Source: Lichenibacterium minor
GTDB taxonomy: Bacteria > Pseudomonadota > Alphaproteobacteria > Rhizobiales > Beijerinckiaceae
Assembly (NCBI RefSeq): GCF_004137685.1
Contig: NZ_QYBB01000001.1
Coordinates: 310,001-374,000 of the forward strand
Direction: 5' to 3'
DNA: 64,000 bases
Shown: positions 8,522 through 18,400 of the stretch, in pieces
Layout: each line of letters begins with the position of its first letter
Position numbering within the stretch: the first letter of the stretch is position 1
Translations under genes and position numbers: made by a program
Notes under the pieces: generated by a model
Told to the model about the DNA's origin: nothing
What the model saw: the letters and a program-made list of their open reading frames with translations, nothing else
Database searches by the model: none

Positions 8522-9943
8522 TCAGTCCTGTCCCACGTAGGCCAGGCGGATGTTGTTGGTGGCGCCCGGCGATCCGAACGGGAACCCGGCCAGCACGATG
8601 ACGCGGTCGCCGCTCTTGGCGAAACCTTCGTGGAGGGCGGTGGCGCAGGCGCGGTTGGCCATGTCGTCGCCCGTCCTCGCGTCCTCGGCGATGACGGGGT
8701 GGATGCCCCAGGCGATGCACAGGCGCCGCGCCGCATGGTGGTGCGGCGTCAGCGCCAGCACCGGCACGGTGGGTCGCTCGCGCGCGATGCGCAGGCCCGT
8801 CGCGCCCGATGCCGTCCAGGCCACGATGGCCTTGAGGTCGAGCGTTTCCGCGATGTCCCGCGCCGCGTGGGCCATGGCGTCGGCACCGGTGCGCTCGGGC
8901 TCGGCGCGCTGCGCCGCGATGATCCCGGCGTAGAGCGGATCGCATTCCACCTCCTCGGCGATCCGGTTCATCGTCGCCACGGCCTCGACGGGGAACTGCC
9001 CCGAAGCGGATTCCGCCGACAGCATCACCGCGTCGGCGCCTTCGAACACCGCCTGGGCGACGTCGGACACCTCGGCGCGGGTCGGCACCGGCGACGTGAT
9101 CATCGATTCCAGCATCTGGGTCGCCACCACCACGGGCTTGCCCAGGCGACGCGCCATGCGGGTGATGCGCTTCTGCAGGCCCGGCACCCGTTCGAGCGGC
9201 ATCTCCACCCCGAGGTCGCCCCGCGCCACCATCAGGGCGTCCGACATCTCGATGATCTCGTCGAGCCGGTCGATGGCCTGGGGCTTCTCGATCTTCGACA
9301 GCACCAGGGCGCGGCCCCGGGCGATCTTCTTGACCTCCGCCACGTCGTCGGCGCGCTGCACGAAGCTCACCGCGATCCAGTCGACACCCTCGTTCAGCGC
9401 GGCATCGAGGTCCGAGCGGTCCTTCGCCGTCATGGCCGAGACCAGGATCTCGGTGTCGGGCAGGCTCACGCCCTTGCGGTTCGAGATGCGGCCGGGCACC
9501 TCGACGGTGGCGACCGCGCGGGCCTCGGTGGCTTCCGTCACGCGCAGCTTCACCTTGCCGTCGTCGATCAGCATGGCGTGCCCGGGGCGCAGCGCCCGCA
9601 GGATCTCGGGATGGGGCAGGTGGACCCGGGTGGTGTCGCCGGGTGTCGGGTCGGCGTCGAGGACGAAGCTGTCGCCCTTCAACAACTCGACTCCCGTGTC
9701 GACGAAGGTGCCGACCCGCAGCTTCGGGCCCTGCAGGTCGACCAGGATGCCGACCGGGCGACCGAACTGGGCCTCCAAGGCGCGGATGGCGCGCACGCGC
9801 TCGCGCATGGCGTCGTGGCTGGCGTGGCTCATGTTGATGCGGAACACGTCGGCGCCCGCTTCGAACAGGCGCGCCAGCACGGCGGGATCCTGCGAAGCCG
9901 GGCCCAGCGTCGCCAGGATCTTCACGCGGCGCAATCGTCTCAT
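8522..9943 (-). CDS. pyk: Pyruvate kinase
   Basis: The 473-residue protein opens MRRLRRVKILATLGPAS and carries the pyruvate kinase landmarks: FRINMSHAS, DLQGPKLRVG, the active-site stretch VARGDLGVEMPLERVP, and ATQMLESM. It converts phosphoenolpyruvate and ADP to pyruvate and ATP in the last step of glycolysis. The length is usual for the family. The ATG at 9943 has GGGGGAACGAGC before it; a longer upstream frame has no family similarity. It is monocistronic as far as visible. Confidence 0.97.
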   Translation of the reverse strand: MRRLRRVKILATLGPASQDPAVLARLFEAGADVFRINMSHASHDAMRERVRAIRALEAQFGRPVGILVDLQGPKLRVGTFVDTGVELLKGDSFVLDADPTPGDTTRVHLPHPEILRALRPGHAMLIDDGKVKLRVTEATEARAVATVEVPGRISNRKGVSLPDTEILVSAMTAKDRSDLDAALNEGVDWIAVSFVQRADDVAEVKKIARGRALVLSKIEKPQAIDRLDEIIEMSDALMVARGDLGVEMPLERVPGLQKRITRMARRLGKPVVVATQMLESMITSPVPTRAEVSDVAQAVFEGADAVMLSAESASGQFPVEAVATMNRIAEEVECDPLYAGIIAAQRAEPERTGADAMAHAARDIAETLDLKAIVAWTASGATGLRIARERPTVPVLALTPHHHAARRLCIAWGIHPVIAEDARTGDDMANRACATALHEGFAKSGDRVIVLAGFPFGSPGATNNIRLAYVGQD

Positions 9944-10121
9944 GCTCGTTCCCCCGGGCCGTCGGGCCGGGCACACCCCGTTCAGGCGGGCTCCGGCTGA
10001 TGAAAGGCGAGCCCCGGCGGATCGATCGGCCGATCCGGTGCGGCTCGCGTCATGCCCGCCGCACAACGAATGGGAGGCGGGATGGGTTCGATGCGGCCCG
10101 ATCTTCGCGCGGGCCGCGACG

Positions 10122-10658
10122 TCAGTGGGCCGGAGCCGGAGCGGGCGGGTTGGGAGCCGCATTGGCCTTCGCCTGCGTCGGCTCGGCCGGCGCGGGCGGG
10201 GCCGGGGTCGCGGCGGCCGGCGCCGCGCTTCCCGTCACGGCACCGGGCTTGGCCGGGTCGGTGAGCTGCACGGTCCAGTCCTTGGCGTCCTTGCCGGTGT
10301 CGATCTCGAGGAAGCCGGTGCGGTCGAAACCGCGGACGAAGCAGTCCTGCCGGCCGTCGATGCGGAATTCGCGGTCGCGCGTGCACATGAAGGCCCGCCC
10401 CTTCCACTCGCCGCCGCTCTCGTCAATGCCGTAGACGTAGTAGAACTGTGCCGCCAGCGCGCCGCCGATCAGCGTTTCGCAACTGTTGGCCTTCAGGTTC
10501 CACCAGCCCTCCGACACCCAGGCGGCGCCGTTGGTGGTGGCCAGCGCCACCGAGGCCCGGCTCGCCGTGTTGTTGCAAACGCGGAAATCGGCACGGGCGG
10601 CCGGGGCGGAAGCCGCCAGCGCGGCGGCGAAAGCGGCTGTCAGGAGCGGAAGGCGCAT
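10122..10658 (-). CDS. Exported DUF1036 protein
   Basis: The 178-residue protein has a signal peptide (MRLPLLTAAFAAALAASAPA, cleavage probably after ARA at about residue 24). A DUF1036 domain follows at about 25-140 (FRVCNNTASRASVALA, WVSEGWWNLKANSCE, YVYGIDESGG, EFRIDGRQDC), then an Ala/Pro-rich tail. DUF1036 proteins are small periplasmic proteins of unknown role with conserved Cys residues likely to form disulphides. The start lies 14 bases after the EamA stop, so both genes probably share a transcript. Confidence 0.88.
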   Translation of the reverse strand: MRLPLLTAAFAAALAASAPAARADFRVCNNTASRASVALATTNGAAWVSEGWWNLKANSCETLIGGALAAQFYYVYGIDESGGEWKGRAFMCTRDREFRIDGRQDCFVRGFDRTGFLEIDTGKDAKDWTVQLTDPAKPGAVTGSAAPAAATPAPPAPAEPTQAKANAAPNPPAPAPAH

Positions 10659-10672
10659 GGCGGCGGGGAACC

Positions 10673-11608
10673 TCACGGAACGGGGGTGGCGGTGGGGCGG
10701 GGGCGGGCGACCCAGATGCCGACCAGGATGAAGGCGCCGCCCAGCACCTGCACGGGCACGACGGCTTCGCCCAGCATCCCCCAGGCGACGGCGGCGGCCG
10801 CGATGGCTTCGAGGAAGATGACCAACGACGAGAAGGCGGCCGGGAGGCGGCCGAGCGCGACCGACAGGAGCCCCTGCCCGCCCGCGTGGCTGACCAGCGC
10901 CAGCACCAGCAGCACGGCCCAGCCGGAGGCGGACCGCGGCAGCAGGTGCGGCTCCAGCGCCAGCGCCGTGGCGAGCAGCACCAGCGCCGCGACGATGCTC
11001 ATCTCGAAGGTGACGCGGGCCGCGCCCGTGCGGCGGCGGGCCGCCCCGACGGCGAGGAAGTAGAGGCCGAAGAACACGCCGGTGACGATGCCGAGTCCGT
11101 CGCCCGCCGCGTGGGCGGGGTTGAAGGCGAAACTCTGCGCCACCAGCGCGGCGCCGCCGAGCACGCACAGCCCGAGCCCCGCCAGCACCGGGCGGCCGAC
11201 GCGCTGCCCGAAGATCAGCCATCCGAACAGCACGACCCAGATCGGCGCGCAGGTGGCGAAGAAGGTCGCGTTGGCGACCGTCGTGTTCATCACCGACAGG
11301 TGCCAGAAGAACAGGTCCCCCGCGAAGACGAGCCCGGCCAGGACCGTCGGCCGCGTGAAGCTCGCGCGGCCCGGCGGGGCCGACGGCGCCCGCGCGTCCT
11401 CGCCTCGCATCCAGCCCCACAGCACCGGCAGGGCCAGCCCCACGCGCCAGAAGGCGCTCGCGAAGGGGCCGACGTCGGCCAGCCGCACGAGGCTCGGCGA
11501 AATGCTCATGGCGAGCGCCGCCGCCACCATGGCGGCGATGCCGAGCGCCATCCCGGGCGGGAGCGCCGCGGGGGCGGCGGACAGCGCGGGCGTGTCGGCG
11601 TTGGACAT
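10673..11608 (-). CDS. EamA/DMT-family membrane exporter
   Basis: The 311-residue protein, counted from the ATG at 11608 (MSNADTPALS), has about ten hydrophobic helices in two EamA halves, for example AFWRVGLALPVLWGWM in the first and LPAAFSSLVIFLEAIAAAAV in the second. The family exports amino acids, nucleobases or other metabolites; the substrate is unknown here. The frame continues upstream to 11749 with Arg/Pro-rich sequence lacking membrane character, so the internal ATG is chosen although its ribosome site is weak. It is upstream of the DUF1036 gene. Confidence 0.85.
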   Translation of the reverse strand: MSNADTPALSAAPAALPPGMALGIAAMVAAALAMSISPSLVRLADVGPFASAFWRVGLALPVLWGWMRGEDARAPSAPPGRASFTRPTVLAGLVFAGDLFFWHLSVMNTTVANATFFATCAPIWVVLFGWLIFGQRVGRPVLAGLGLCVLGGAALVAQSFAFNPAHAAGDGLGIVTGVFFGLYFLAVGAARRRTGAARVTFEMSIVAALVLLATALALEPHLLPRSASGWAVLLVLALVSHAGGQGLLSVALGRLPAAFSSLVIFLEAIAAAAVAWGMLGEAVVPVQVLGGAFILVGIWVARPRPTATPVP

Positions 11609-11847
11609 TCGATCTACCGCGCGGGGCCGGACCACCCGGGCGGGGTCGCGGGGTGAAAGCCTGGGGACCGGCACCGAGGTGAGGTCGAACCGGTCCGGCG
11701 GTCGGCTTCGGGGCCGGATGCGTCGGAACGCCGGCACGATGCGGGGCATCGCGCCGCGGCTTTCCCCGCCCGGCCCGCGAAATCCCCCGCGGGCGCTCGA
11801 CCGCCTCCCATCGAGACAGGTCCCTGTGGTGCGGGACCGCGGGCGAC

Positions 11848-11885
11848 CCTATGGTCGCCGGGCCCCGACCCGCGATCCCCATAGG
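11848..11885. promoter_or_regulatory. Inverted repeat before the N-formylglutamate amidohydrolase gene
   Basis: CCTATGG (11848-11854) and CCATAGG (11879-11885) form a perfect seven-base inverted repeat 24 bases apart. It ends nine bases before the ATG. It could be an operator or shape the leader RNA. Confidence 0.3.
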
Positions 11886-11893
11886 CCAGGACC

Positions 11894-12736
11894 ATGCCTT
11901 TAGCCAGCCCGCAGACGACCGCCCCCTTCGCGCCGGTGCGCCGCATCGAGGGCAGGCTCGACGCCGGGGTGCTGCTGCTGTGCGACCACGCGTCCAACGC
12001 CCTGCCCCCGGCCTACGGGCGGCTCGGCCTCCCCGACGCGCAGTTCGAGCGCCACATCGCCTACGACATCGGCGCGGCGCGGGCCACGGAAGCGATGGCG
12101 GAAGCGCTCGGCGCACCCGCCCTGTTCACCACCTATTCGCGCCTGCTGATCGACCCCAACCGCGGCGCCCACGACCCGACGCTGGTGATGCGCCTCAGCG
12201 ACGGCGCGATCGTGCCCGGCAACGCGCGCATCGACGAGGCCGAGATCGAGCATCGCCGCGCGGCCTATTTCCACCCCTACCACGGGGCGATCGCCGACAC
12301 GCTGCGCGCCATGGCGGCGACCGGCACGGTGCCGGCCATCGTGTCGATGCACTCGTTCACGCCGTTCTGGAAGGACGTGGCGCGGCCCTGGCACGTCGGC
12401 CTGCTGTGGGACGACGACCCGCGCCTCGCCGCCCCCCTGTTCGACGCCCTGAAGGCGGAGCCGGACCTGCAGCCATGGAGCGAGAAGGTCGGCGACAACG
12501 AACCCTACGACGGCGCCCTGCCGGGCGACACGATCGACACCCATGCGACCCGCAACGGTTATGCCAACGTGCTGATCGAGGTGCGCCAGGACCTGATGGC
12601 GACGGACGCGGGCGCCGAAGCCTGGGGCCGCCGGCTGGCGCGGCTGCTTGCGCCCATCCTCGGCCGCCCCGACATGCATCAAGTGAGAGTCTTCGGGCCC
12701 CGCACGGGGCCGGGCCGCCGCCTGTCGGCGCTGTGA
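11894..12736 (+). CDS. N-formylglutamate amidohydrolase family protein
   Basis: The 280-residue protein matches the FGase family: LLLCDHASNALPP near the N terminus, HIAYDIGA, the YSRLLIDPNR motif, VSMHSFTPFW in the middle and LIEVRQDL near the end, with metal-binding His and Asp residues visible. Classical members deformylate N-formylglutamate in histidine breakdown (HutG), but many alphaproteobacterial copies lie outside hut operons, as here, so the substrate is open. The next gene (DUF1244) follows after 13 bases, suggesting an operon. Confidence 0.85.
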   Translation: MPLASPQTTAPFAPVRRIEGRLDAGVLLLCDHASNALPPAYGRLGLPDAQFERHIAYDIGAARATEAMAEALGAPALFTTYSRLLIDPNRGAHDPTLVMRLSDGAIVPGNARIDEAEIEHRRAAYFHPYHGAIADTLRAMAATGTVPAIVSMHSFTPFWKDVARPWHVGLLWDDDPRLAAPLFDALKAEPDLQPWSEKVGDNEPYDGALPGDTIDTHATRNGYANVLIEVRQDLMATDAGAEAWGRRLARLLAPILGRPDMHQVRVFGPRTGPGRRLSAL

Positions 12737-12749
12737 AGGAAACCCCGCG

Positions 12750-13070
12750 ATGGAATACGAGATCGACTACGCGATGCAGACGGAGCTCGAGGCCGCCGTG
12801 TTCCGGCGCCTCGTGGCCCACCTGCGCCAGCACACCGAGGTCCAGAACATCGACCTGATGAACCTCGCGGGCTTCTGCCGCAACTGCCTCGGCAACTGGT
12901 TCGCCGAGGCCGCCAACGAGCGCGGCCTGCCGCTGTCGCGGGACGACGGGCGCGAGAAGGTCTACGGCATGCCCTACGCCGAATGGAAGGCGCTCCACCA
13001 GACCGAAGCCGCACCGGCCGCCCAGGCGGCCTTCGCGGCCCGCGAGGACGCCGGGCACGGCCCCGCGTGA
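12750..13070 (+). CDS. DUF1244 protein
   Basis: The 106-residue soluble protein has the DUF1244 core: an N-terminal helix (TELEAAVFRRLVAHLRQHTE), the Cys-containing FCRNCLGNWF, and VYGMPYAEWK. The family is common in alphaproteobacteria and its function is unknown; the C-x-x-C pair could bind metal. The ribosome site GAAGGAAACC lies just upstream. The stop overlaps the next start as GTGA, so translation of the two is coupled. Confidence 0.9.
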   Translation: MEYEIDYAMQTELEAAVFRRLVAHLRQHTEVQNIDLMNLAGFCRNCLGNWFAEAANERGLPLSRDDGREKVYGMPYAEWKALHQTEAAPAAQAAFAAREDAGHGPA

Positions 13071-13792
13071 GCGCGACGCCCCCCGCGCGGCTCGCCTGGG
13101 CAGAAGCCCGCATCCTCGACCGCGAGCCCGTGACGGGGCGCGTCACCCGCTTCCGCTTCGCGGTCGACTGGGAGCGGCCGCACCGGGCCGGGCAATATGT
13201 CGAGCTCCGGCTCACGGCGCCGGACGGCTACGCGGCGAACCGCTTCTATTCGGTCGCGTCCCCGCCTTCGCAGCGGGGCGGGATCGACCTGCTGATCGAG
13301 CTCGCCGCCGACGGGGAAGTGTCGCGGTTCTTCCACGAGGTGGCGGAAGCGGGCGACCTGATCGAGATGCGCGGGCCCGCGGGCCTGCCCTTCTCCTGGG
13401 CGCCGGAGGACGGCGGGCCGGTGCTGCTCGTCGGCGGCGGCTCGGGCGTGGTGCCGCTGCTCAGCATGCTGCGCGAGCGGGCCGCCGCGGCGCCCGAGGT
13501 CGCGATGGCGCTGCTCTACGCGGCGCGGACGCGGGCCGACGCGCTGTGCCTCGCCGAGCTGGAAGCGCGCGCGCGGGACGAACCGGGCTTCGGACTGACG
13601 CTCGCGCTGAGCCGCGAAGGCGAAGCGCGCCGGATCGGCCGCGCGGCGGTCGACGACGCGCTGTCGCGGCTGCCGGCCCCGCCGCGGCGGGCTTTCGTGT
13701 GCGGCTCGGGCGGCTTCGTGGACGCCGCCACCACGCTGCTGGTCGACGCCGGGATGGCGCCGGGGGCGATCAGGGCCGAGCGGTTCGGGTGA
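13067..13792 (+). CDS. FAD/NAD(P)-binding ferredoxin-reductase-like protein
   Basis: The 241-residue protein starts at a GTG inside the GTGA overlap with the DUF1244 stop. It has the FNR fold: the FAD-binding RFYSVASPP near residue 62 and the nucleotide-binding GGGSGVVPLLSMLR near 126, followed by FVCGSGGFVDAA near the end. There is no 2Fe-2S cysteine cluster, so an outside iron-sulphur or haem partner would be needed. It is similar in size to the reductase part of oxygenases. The combination with FGase and DUF1244 hints at a shared redox or repair task but gives no specific substrate. Confidence 0.85.
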   Translation: MSATPPARLAWAEARILDREPVTGRVTRFRFAVDWERPHRAGQYVELRLTAPDGYAANRFYSVASPPSQRGGIDLLIELAADGEVSRFFHEVAEAGDLIEMRGPAGLPFSWAPEDGGPVLLVGGGSGVVPLLSMLRERAAAAPEVAMALLYAARTRADALCLAELEARARDEPGFGLTLALSREGEARRIGRAAVDDALSRLPAPPRRAFVCGSGGFVDAATTLLVDAGMAPGAIRAERFG

Positions 13793-13804
13793 TGCGTCCC
13801 GGCC

Positions 13805-13824
13805 CGCGCCGGCAGGCCGGCGCG
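13805..13824. terminator. Perfect hairpin between two convergent genes
   Basis: CGCGCCGGC (13805-13813) pairs with GCCGGCGCG (13816-13824). It sits between the stop codons of the reductase (13792) and alcohol dehydrogenase (13835) genes. There is no T run on either side, so a termination role is likely from position only. Confidence 0.4.
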
Positions 13825-13834
13825 CCGAAGTCGC

Positions 13835-14947
<1,113 letters not shown>

Positions 14948-15115
14948 GGCGTGTCCGGCGGTCTCGTTGAAACTGGGCCGGACCATAAAGGCGGGCACTG
15001 CGGTTGGCTATCGACAAGGGACGCGCGGGCGGGGTGGATGGCGTCGCCACGGAAGCGCGCCGACCCCGTCCGTCGCCCGCTGCGAGGTGCCGGGCCGGAG
15101 CGCGCCGGGGTTGCA

Positions 15116-15142
15116 TTGCGGAGACGGCGGCTCCGCTCTACA
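15116..15142 (+). promoter_or_regulatory. Candidate promoter of the GntR gene
   Basis: TTGCGG (15116-15121) and TCTACA (15137-15142) are separated by 15 bases. The longer pattern CATTGCG, 15 bases, CTCTACA recurs exactly spaced before lutA (22190-22218) and loosely before petA. The spacer is short for a standard sigma-70 promoter, so this is tentative. Confidence 0.35.
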
Positions 15143-15191
15143 CCCCGGTGCGACCGCGGAGCCTCCGCGGGTGAACCGCGACACTGGGGCC

Positions 15192-15881
15192 ATGACCAAG
15201 ATCACCAAGGCGTTCGAGATCCAGAAGGCCATCTCGGACGACATCGTGCACGGGCGGCGGGCGCCCGGCACGTCGCTCGACGAGACCATGCTGGCGCGCG
15301 CCTTCGCGGTGTCGCGCACGCCCATCCGGGAAGCCATCCGCCAGCTGGAGATGACGGGCCTCGTGGAAGCGCGGCCGCACCGCGGGGCCGTGGTCTGCGA
15401 CGTGCCGCCCGAGCGGCTCGACGACATGTTCGCGGTGATGCGCGAGCTCGAAGCCCTTTGCGCCCGCCTCGCCGCCTCGGCCATGACCACGGAGGAGCGG
15501 GCGGGCCTGCGCGCCCTGCACGACGCGTCGGCGGCGCTGGTCAAGAGCCAGAACCGCGACGCCTACGTGGCGGCCAACGACGCCTTCCACGACGCCATCT
15601 ACGACGCGTCCCGCAACGGCTTCCTGGCGGAAACGACGCGTCAGGTGCGCCTGCGCCTGTCGCCCTTCCGCCGGGCCCAGTTCGAGGGGCGCGGCCGCAT
15701 GGCGAACAGTTTCGACGAACACGAGCGCATCGTCGCGGCCTTCGAAAGCGCCGACGCCGCCGCGGCGGAAGCCGAGATGAGGGTGCATCTCGGCGAGGTG
15801 CGCGAATCGGTGGACGAGATCGACCGCGGCGAAGCGGCCGAGAACCTGAAGCCGCGCCGGCCCCGCGCCGCCAAGCCTTGA
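15192..15881 (+). CDS. GntR-family (FadR/FCD-type) transcription regulator
   Basis: The 229-residue protein has an N-terminal winged helix (about 5-70, including LARAFAVSRTPIREAIRQLE) and an all-helical FCD ligand domain (about 85-215; ELEALCARLAA, NDAFHDAIYDAS, EHERIVAAF) that usually binds a carboxylate, often through a metal. The ATG at 15192 is preceded by GACACTGGGGCC, a weak ribosome site. It converges on the DUF3830 gene 28 bases away; GntR regulators of this kind often control neighbouring catabolic genes, but no clear target set is next to it. Confidence 0.9.
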   Translation: MTKITKAFEIQKAISDDIVHGRRAPGTSLDETMLARAFAVSRTPIREAIRQLEMTGLVEARPHRGAVVCDVPPERLDDMFAVMRELEALCARLAASAMTTEERAGLRALHDASAALVKSQNRDAYVAANDAFHDAIYDASRNGFLAETTRQVRLRLSPFRRAQFEGRGRMANSFDEHERIVAAFESADAAAAEAEMRVHLGEVRESVDEIDRGEAAENLKPRRPRAAKP

Positions 15882-15909
15882 CGGCGGCGGGTCGGCGGCG
15901 GGGCCGGGC

Positions 15910-16323
15910 TCAGGCCCGGGCGAAGACGATCGTTTGAGCGCCCTGCCACAGCGCCATCTTGCCGAGCGCGGCCAGGTTCTCCCCGCCCGACGTGATCGTG
16001 ATGAAGTGGTTGCCGGCGAGCTGGCCCATCTTGCAGGCGAAGTGAACGCCGCCGTAGGCGAGCAGGATCTCGGTTTCGGAGATGCCGCCCGGGTACAGGA
16101 TGATCTGCCCCGGCGCGGGGTAGCTCGTGTGGTTCTCGTAGCCCACCGCGAAATCCATGTCGCCGAGCGGGATCCAGACGCCCTCGCCGCTCCAGCGCAC
16201 GTGCACGACCTGGCTTTCGAACGGCAGCCGCGACAGGAACGACGCGCAGGTCTTGGGCGCCAGCGCTTCTTCCAACTTCGCCCCGAACGTGAAGGGGCCT
16301 GCCGTGATCTTGAGCTCGGTCAT
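15910..16323 (-). CDS. DUF3830 (cyclophilin-like fold) protein
   Basis: The 137-residue protein starts at the ATG 16323 (MTELKITAGPFTFGAKLEEA), with GGAGA eleven bases upstream; a GTG 18 bases earlier is less likely. The sequence matches DUF3830: CASFLSRLPFESQVVHVRWSGE, IPLGDMDF, PGQIILYPGG and FACKMGQLAGNHF. The fold is a cyclophilin-like barrel, and related proteins are found with amino-acid and carboxylate catabolic genes; no enzymatic role is established. It lies 64 bases after the histidine kinase stop on the same strand and could be co-transcribed with the two-component system. Confidence 0.85.
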   Translation of the reverse strand: MTELKITAGPFTFGAKLEEALAPKTCASFLSRLPFESQVVHVRWSGEGVWIPLGDMDFAVGYENHTSYPAPGQIILYPGGISETEILLAYGGVHFACKMGQLAGNHFITITSGGENLAALGKMALWQGAQTIVFARA

Positions 16324-16387
16324 CTGTCGCAGCGTCTCCACCGGCGCCGTGCCGGACGGCGCGACCCTGCACGGATCGCGCCACGGA

Positions 16388-17719
16388 TCAAGCGCGCGGG
16401 GCCGCCCTGGGGACCGCCGGGCCCGTCACGGTCGCCACGAGGCCGCCGCTCGACCGGTTGCGCAGGGTGAGCGCCAAGCCGTGGCGGCGCGCGATGGCGC
16501 GGCAGATGGCGAGGCCGAGCCCCGTCCCCTCCGCCACGAGCCCCGGCGCGCGGAAGAACCGGTCGAAGACGCGCGGCAGGAGCTCGTCCGGGATGCCGCC
16601 GCCCGTGTCGGCCACCTCGACGACGACCCGGCCCTCGTCGATCCGCACGCCGACGTCGACGACGCCGCCCGCCGGCGTGTAGCGCACGGCGTTCTCGATG
16701 AGGTTCGACACGAGGAGGTGGAAGTCGCGCTCGACGCCGTTCAGCCGGGCGGGCTCGGAGCAGACGAGGCCGAGGTCGACCCGCCGGGTTTCGGCCAGCG
16801 TGACGAGGTCGGCCATGCATTCGACGACCAGCTCGGACATGTCGATGGCGCGGCTCTCGCTCGGCCGCTCGCCCGACTCGTAGCGCGCCATGCGCAGGAG
16901 CTGGTCCACCAGCGCGGACGCCCTCCCGGCGCCGCGCGCCAGCTCCGGCAGCGCGGTGTCAAGCTCGGCGCGGTCGGCCTGGAGGAGATCGATCTGCAGG
17001 CGCAGCGCCGTCAAGGGCGTGCGCAGCTCGTGGGCGGCGTCCGACAGGAACTGCTTCTGCTGGTCGAGGCTCAGGCGCCACCGCCCGATCAGGGCGTTCA
17101 TGGCCTCGACGAGCCTGGAGAATTCCGCGGGCACGCGGTCGAGGTCGATCGGCGTGTGGCTTTCGACGCCCCGCGCCGCGATGGCGCCGGCGAGCCGCGA
17201 CAGGCTGTTCAGCATCTGGCCGAGTCCCCAGCCGACCACGAGCCACCCGAGCGGGATGGTTACCAGGATGGGCAGCGAAGCTTCGAGCGCCGCCGTGCGG
17301 GCCAGCTGCCGGCGGGGGCTGGCGCGCTGCGACACCTGGACGGTGTTCGACCCCTGCGCCCTGAGATAGCTGCGCCAGCGGTCGGGGCCGAGGCGGACGT
17401 CCGCGAAGCCGAGCGAGGGCGGCGCCGGGAGGGCGAGGGCGGCGTCCGACGTGTAGACGATCGCGCCGGCGGGGTCGCGCACCTGGATGACGATCTCGTG
17501 GTCGTCGTCGACGTGGCCGCGCGGCGAATCCGCCGACAGGTTGGGCCCGGCGTAGAAGGCGATGACGCGCAGTTCCTCGTCGAGCAGGCGGTCCGCATCC
17601 GACATGTCGATGCGGTAGGCGATGGCGGCGGCGGCGAGGCCGATCACCGTCAGCCCCAGCGTCATCCAGAACAGCGCGGCGCGGCGCACCGACGTGCCGC
17701 CCGCGCGTTCAAGCTCCAT
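16388..17719 (-). CDS. Sensor histidine kinase (TctE/QseC-like)
   Basis: The 443-residue membrane kinase has helix 1 at about 15-35, a periplasmic sensor region (about 36-147), helix 2 at about 148-170, then a linker and the dimerisation box with the phospho-accepting His230 (DAAHELRTPLTALR). The ATP-binding domain shows NLIENAVRYTP, the G1 box VADTGGGIP and the G2 box GTGLGLAI. The order matches the group-I kinases paired with OmpR-type regulators. The start is 21 bases after the response regulator stop. The sensed signal is unknown. Confidence 0.93.
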   Translation of the reverse strand: MELERAGGTSVRRAALFWMTLGLTVIGLAAAAIAYRIDMSDADRLLDEELRVIAFYAGPNLSADSPRGHVDDDHEIVIQVRDPAGAIVYTSDAALALPAPPSLGFADVRLGPDRWRSYLRAQGSNTVQVSQRASPRRQLARTAALEASLPILVTIPLGWLVVGWGLGQMLNSLSRLAGAIAARGVESHTPIDLDRVPAEFSRLVEAMNALIGRWRLSLDQQKQFLSDAAHELRTPLTALRLQIDLLQADRAELDTALPELARGAGRASALVDQLLRMARYESGERPSESRAIDMSELVVECMADLVTLAETRRVDLGLVCSEPARLNGVERDFHLLVSNLIENAVRYTPAGGVVDVGVRIDEGRVVVEVADTGGGIPDELLPRVFDRFFRAPGLVAEGTGLGLAICRAIARRHGLALTLRNRSSGGLVATVTGPAVPRAAPRA

Positions 17720-17740
17720 CGCGGCCGCCGGCGCCCGCCG

Positions 17741-18400
17741 TCACGCGCGCAGCACCATCCAGCCGGCGCCGCGGACGTTGTGGATGATGTCCTTGTCGAA
17801 GCGCTTGCGCAGCGAATGGATCAGCACGTCGAGGGCGTTGCTTTCCACCTCCTCGCCCCAGCCGTAGAGCCTTTCCTCGAGTTGGGCGCGCGACAGGATG
17901 ATGCCGGGCCGCTCGAGCAGCGCCCGCATCAGGGCGAATTCGCGCGCCGACAGCACGCGGCTCTGTTCGCGGTAGGTCAGCTCGTGGGTGGCGAGGTCGA
18001 GCGTCGTGGCGCCCGTCTGCAGCATGGAGCGGGCGATGCCGGAGCGCCGCCGCAGCACGGCCCGCATGCGCGCCACCAGTTCGCGCATGTCGAAGGGCTT
18101 GACCATGTAGTCGTCGGCGCCGAGGTCGAGGCCCGAGATGCGGTCGTCGATGTCGTCGCGCGCGGTGATCACCAGGATCGGCGCCTTGTTGCCGGACTGG
18201 CGCGTCGCGCGCAGCACGTCGATGCCGTTCTTGTCGGGCAGGTTGAGGTCGAGCAGCACGGCCGAATAATCGTTGGTGGTCAGCGCTTCCTCGCCTTCCA
18301 CGCCGCTGCGCGTCCAGTCGACGACCATGCTCTCGTTCTGCAGCGCCTGCTTCAGGCTCTTGCCGATCATGAGGTCGTCTTCGATGAGGAGCACCCGCAT
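17741..18400 (-). CDS. OmpR-family response regulator
   Basis: The 219-residue protein has a receiver domain with the acidic pair ED at residues 8-9, phospho-acceptor Asp51 (VLLDLNLPDKNG) and the conserved Lys in YMVKPFD. A C-terminal winged helix binds DNA (LSAREFALMRALLERPG and LEERLYGW). It sits upstream of, and is surely paired with, the kinase at 16388-17719. The ATG at 18400 begins the standard MRVLLIEDD; a longer Pro/Arg-rich frame upstream is disregarded. Confidence 0.95.
   Translation of the reverse strand: MRVLLIEDDLMIGKSLKQALQNESMVVDWTRSGVEGEEALTTNDYSAVLLDLNLPDKNGIDVLRATRQSGNKAPILVITARDDIDDRISGLDLGADDYMVKPFDMRELVARMRAVLRRRSGIARSMLQTGATTLDLATHELTYREQSRVLSAREFALMRALLERPGIILSRAQLEERLYGWGEEVESNALDVLIHSLRKRFDKDIIHNVRGAGWMVLRA

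Noticed and set aside
10122..12116. Long minus frame joining the DUF1036 gene to upstream sequence
   Set aside because: The upstream part overlaps the EamA gene in another frame; the signal peptide at 10658 marks the real start.
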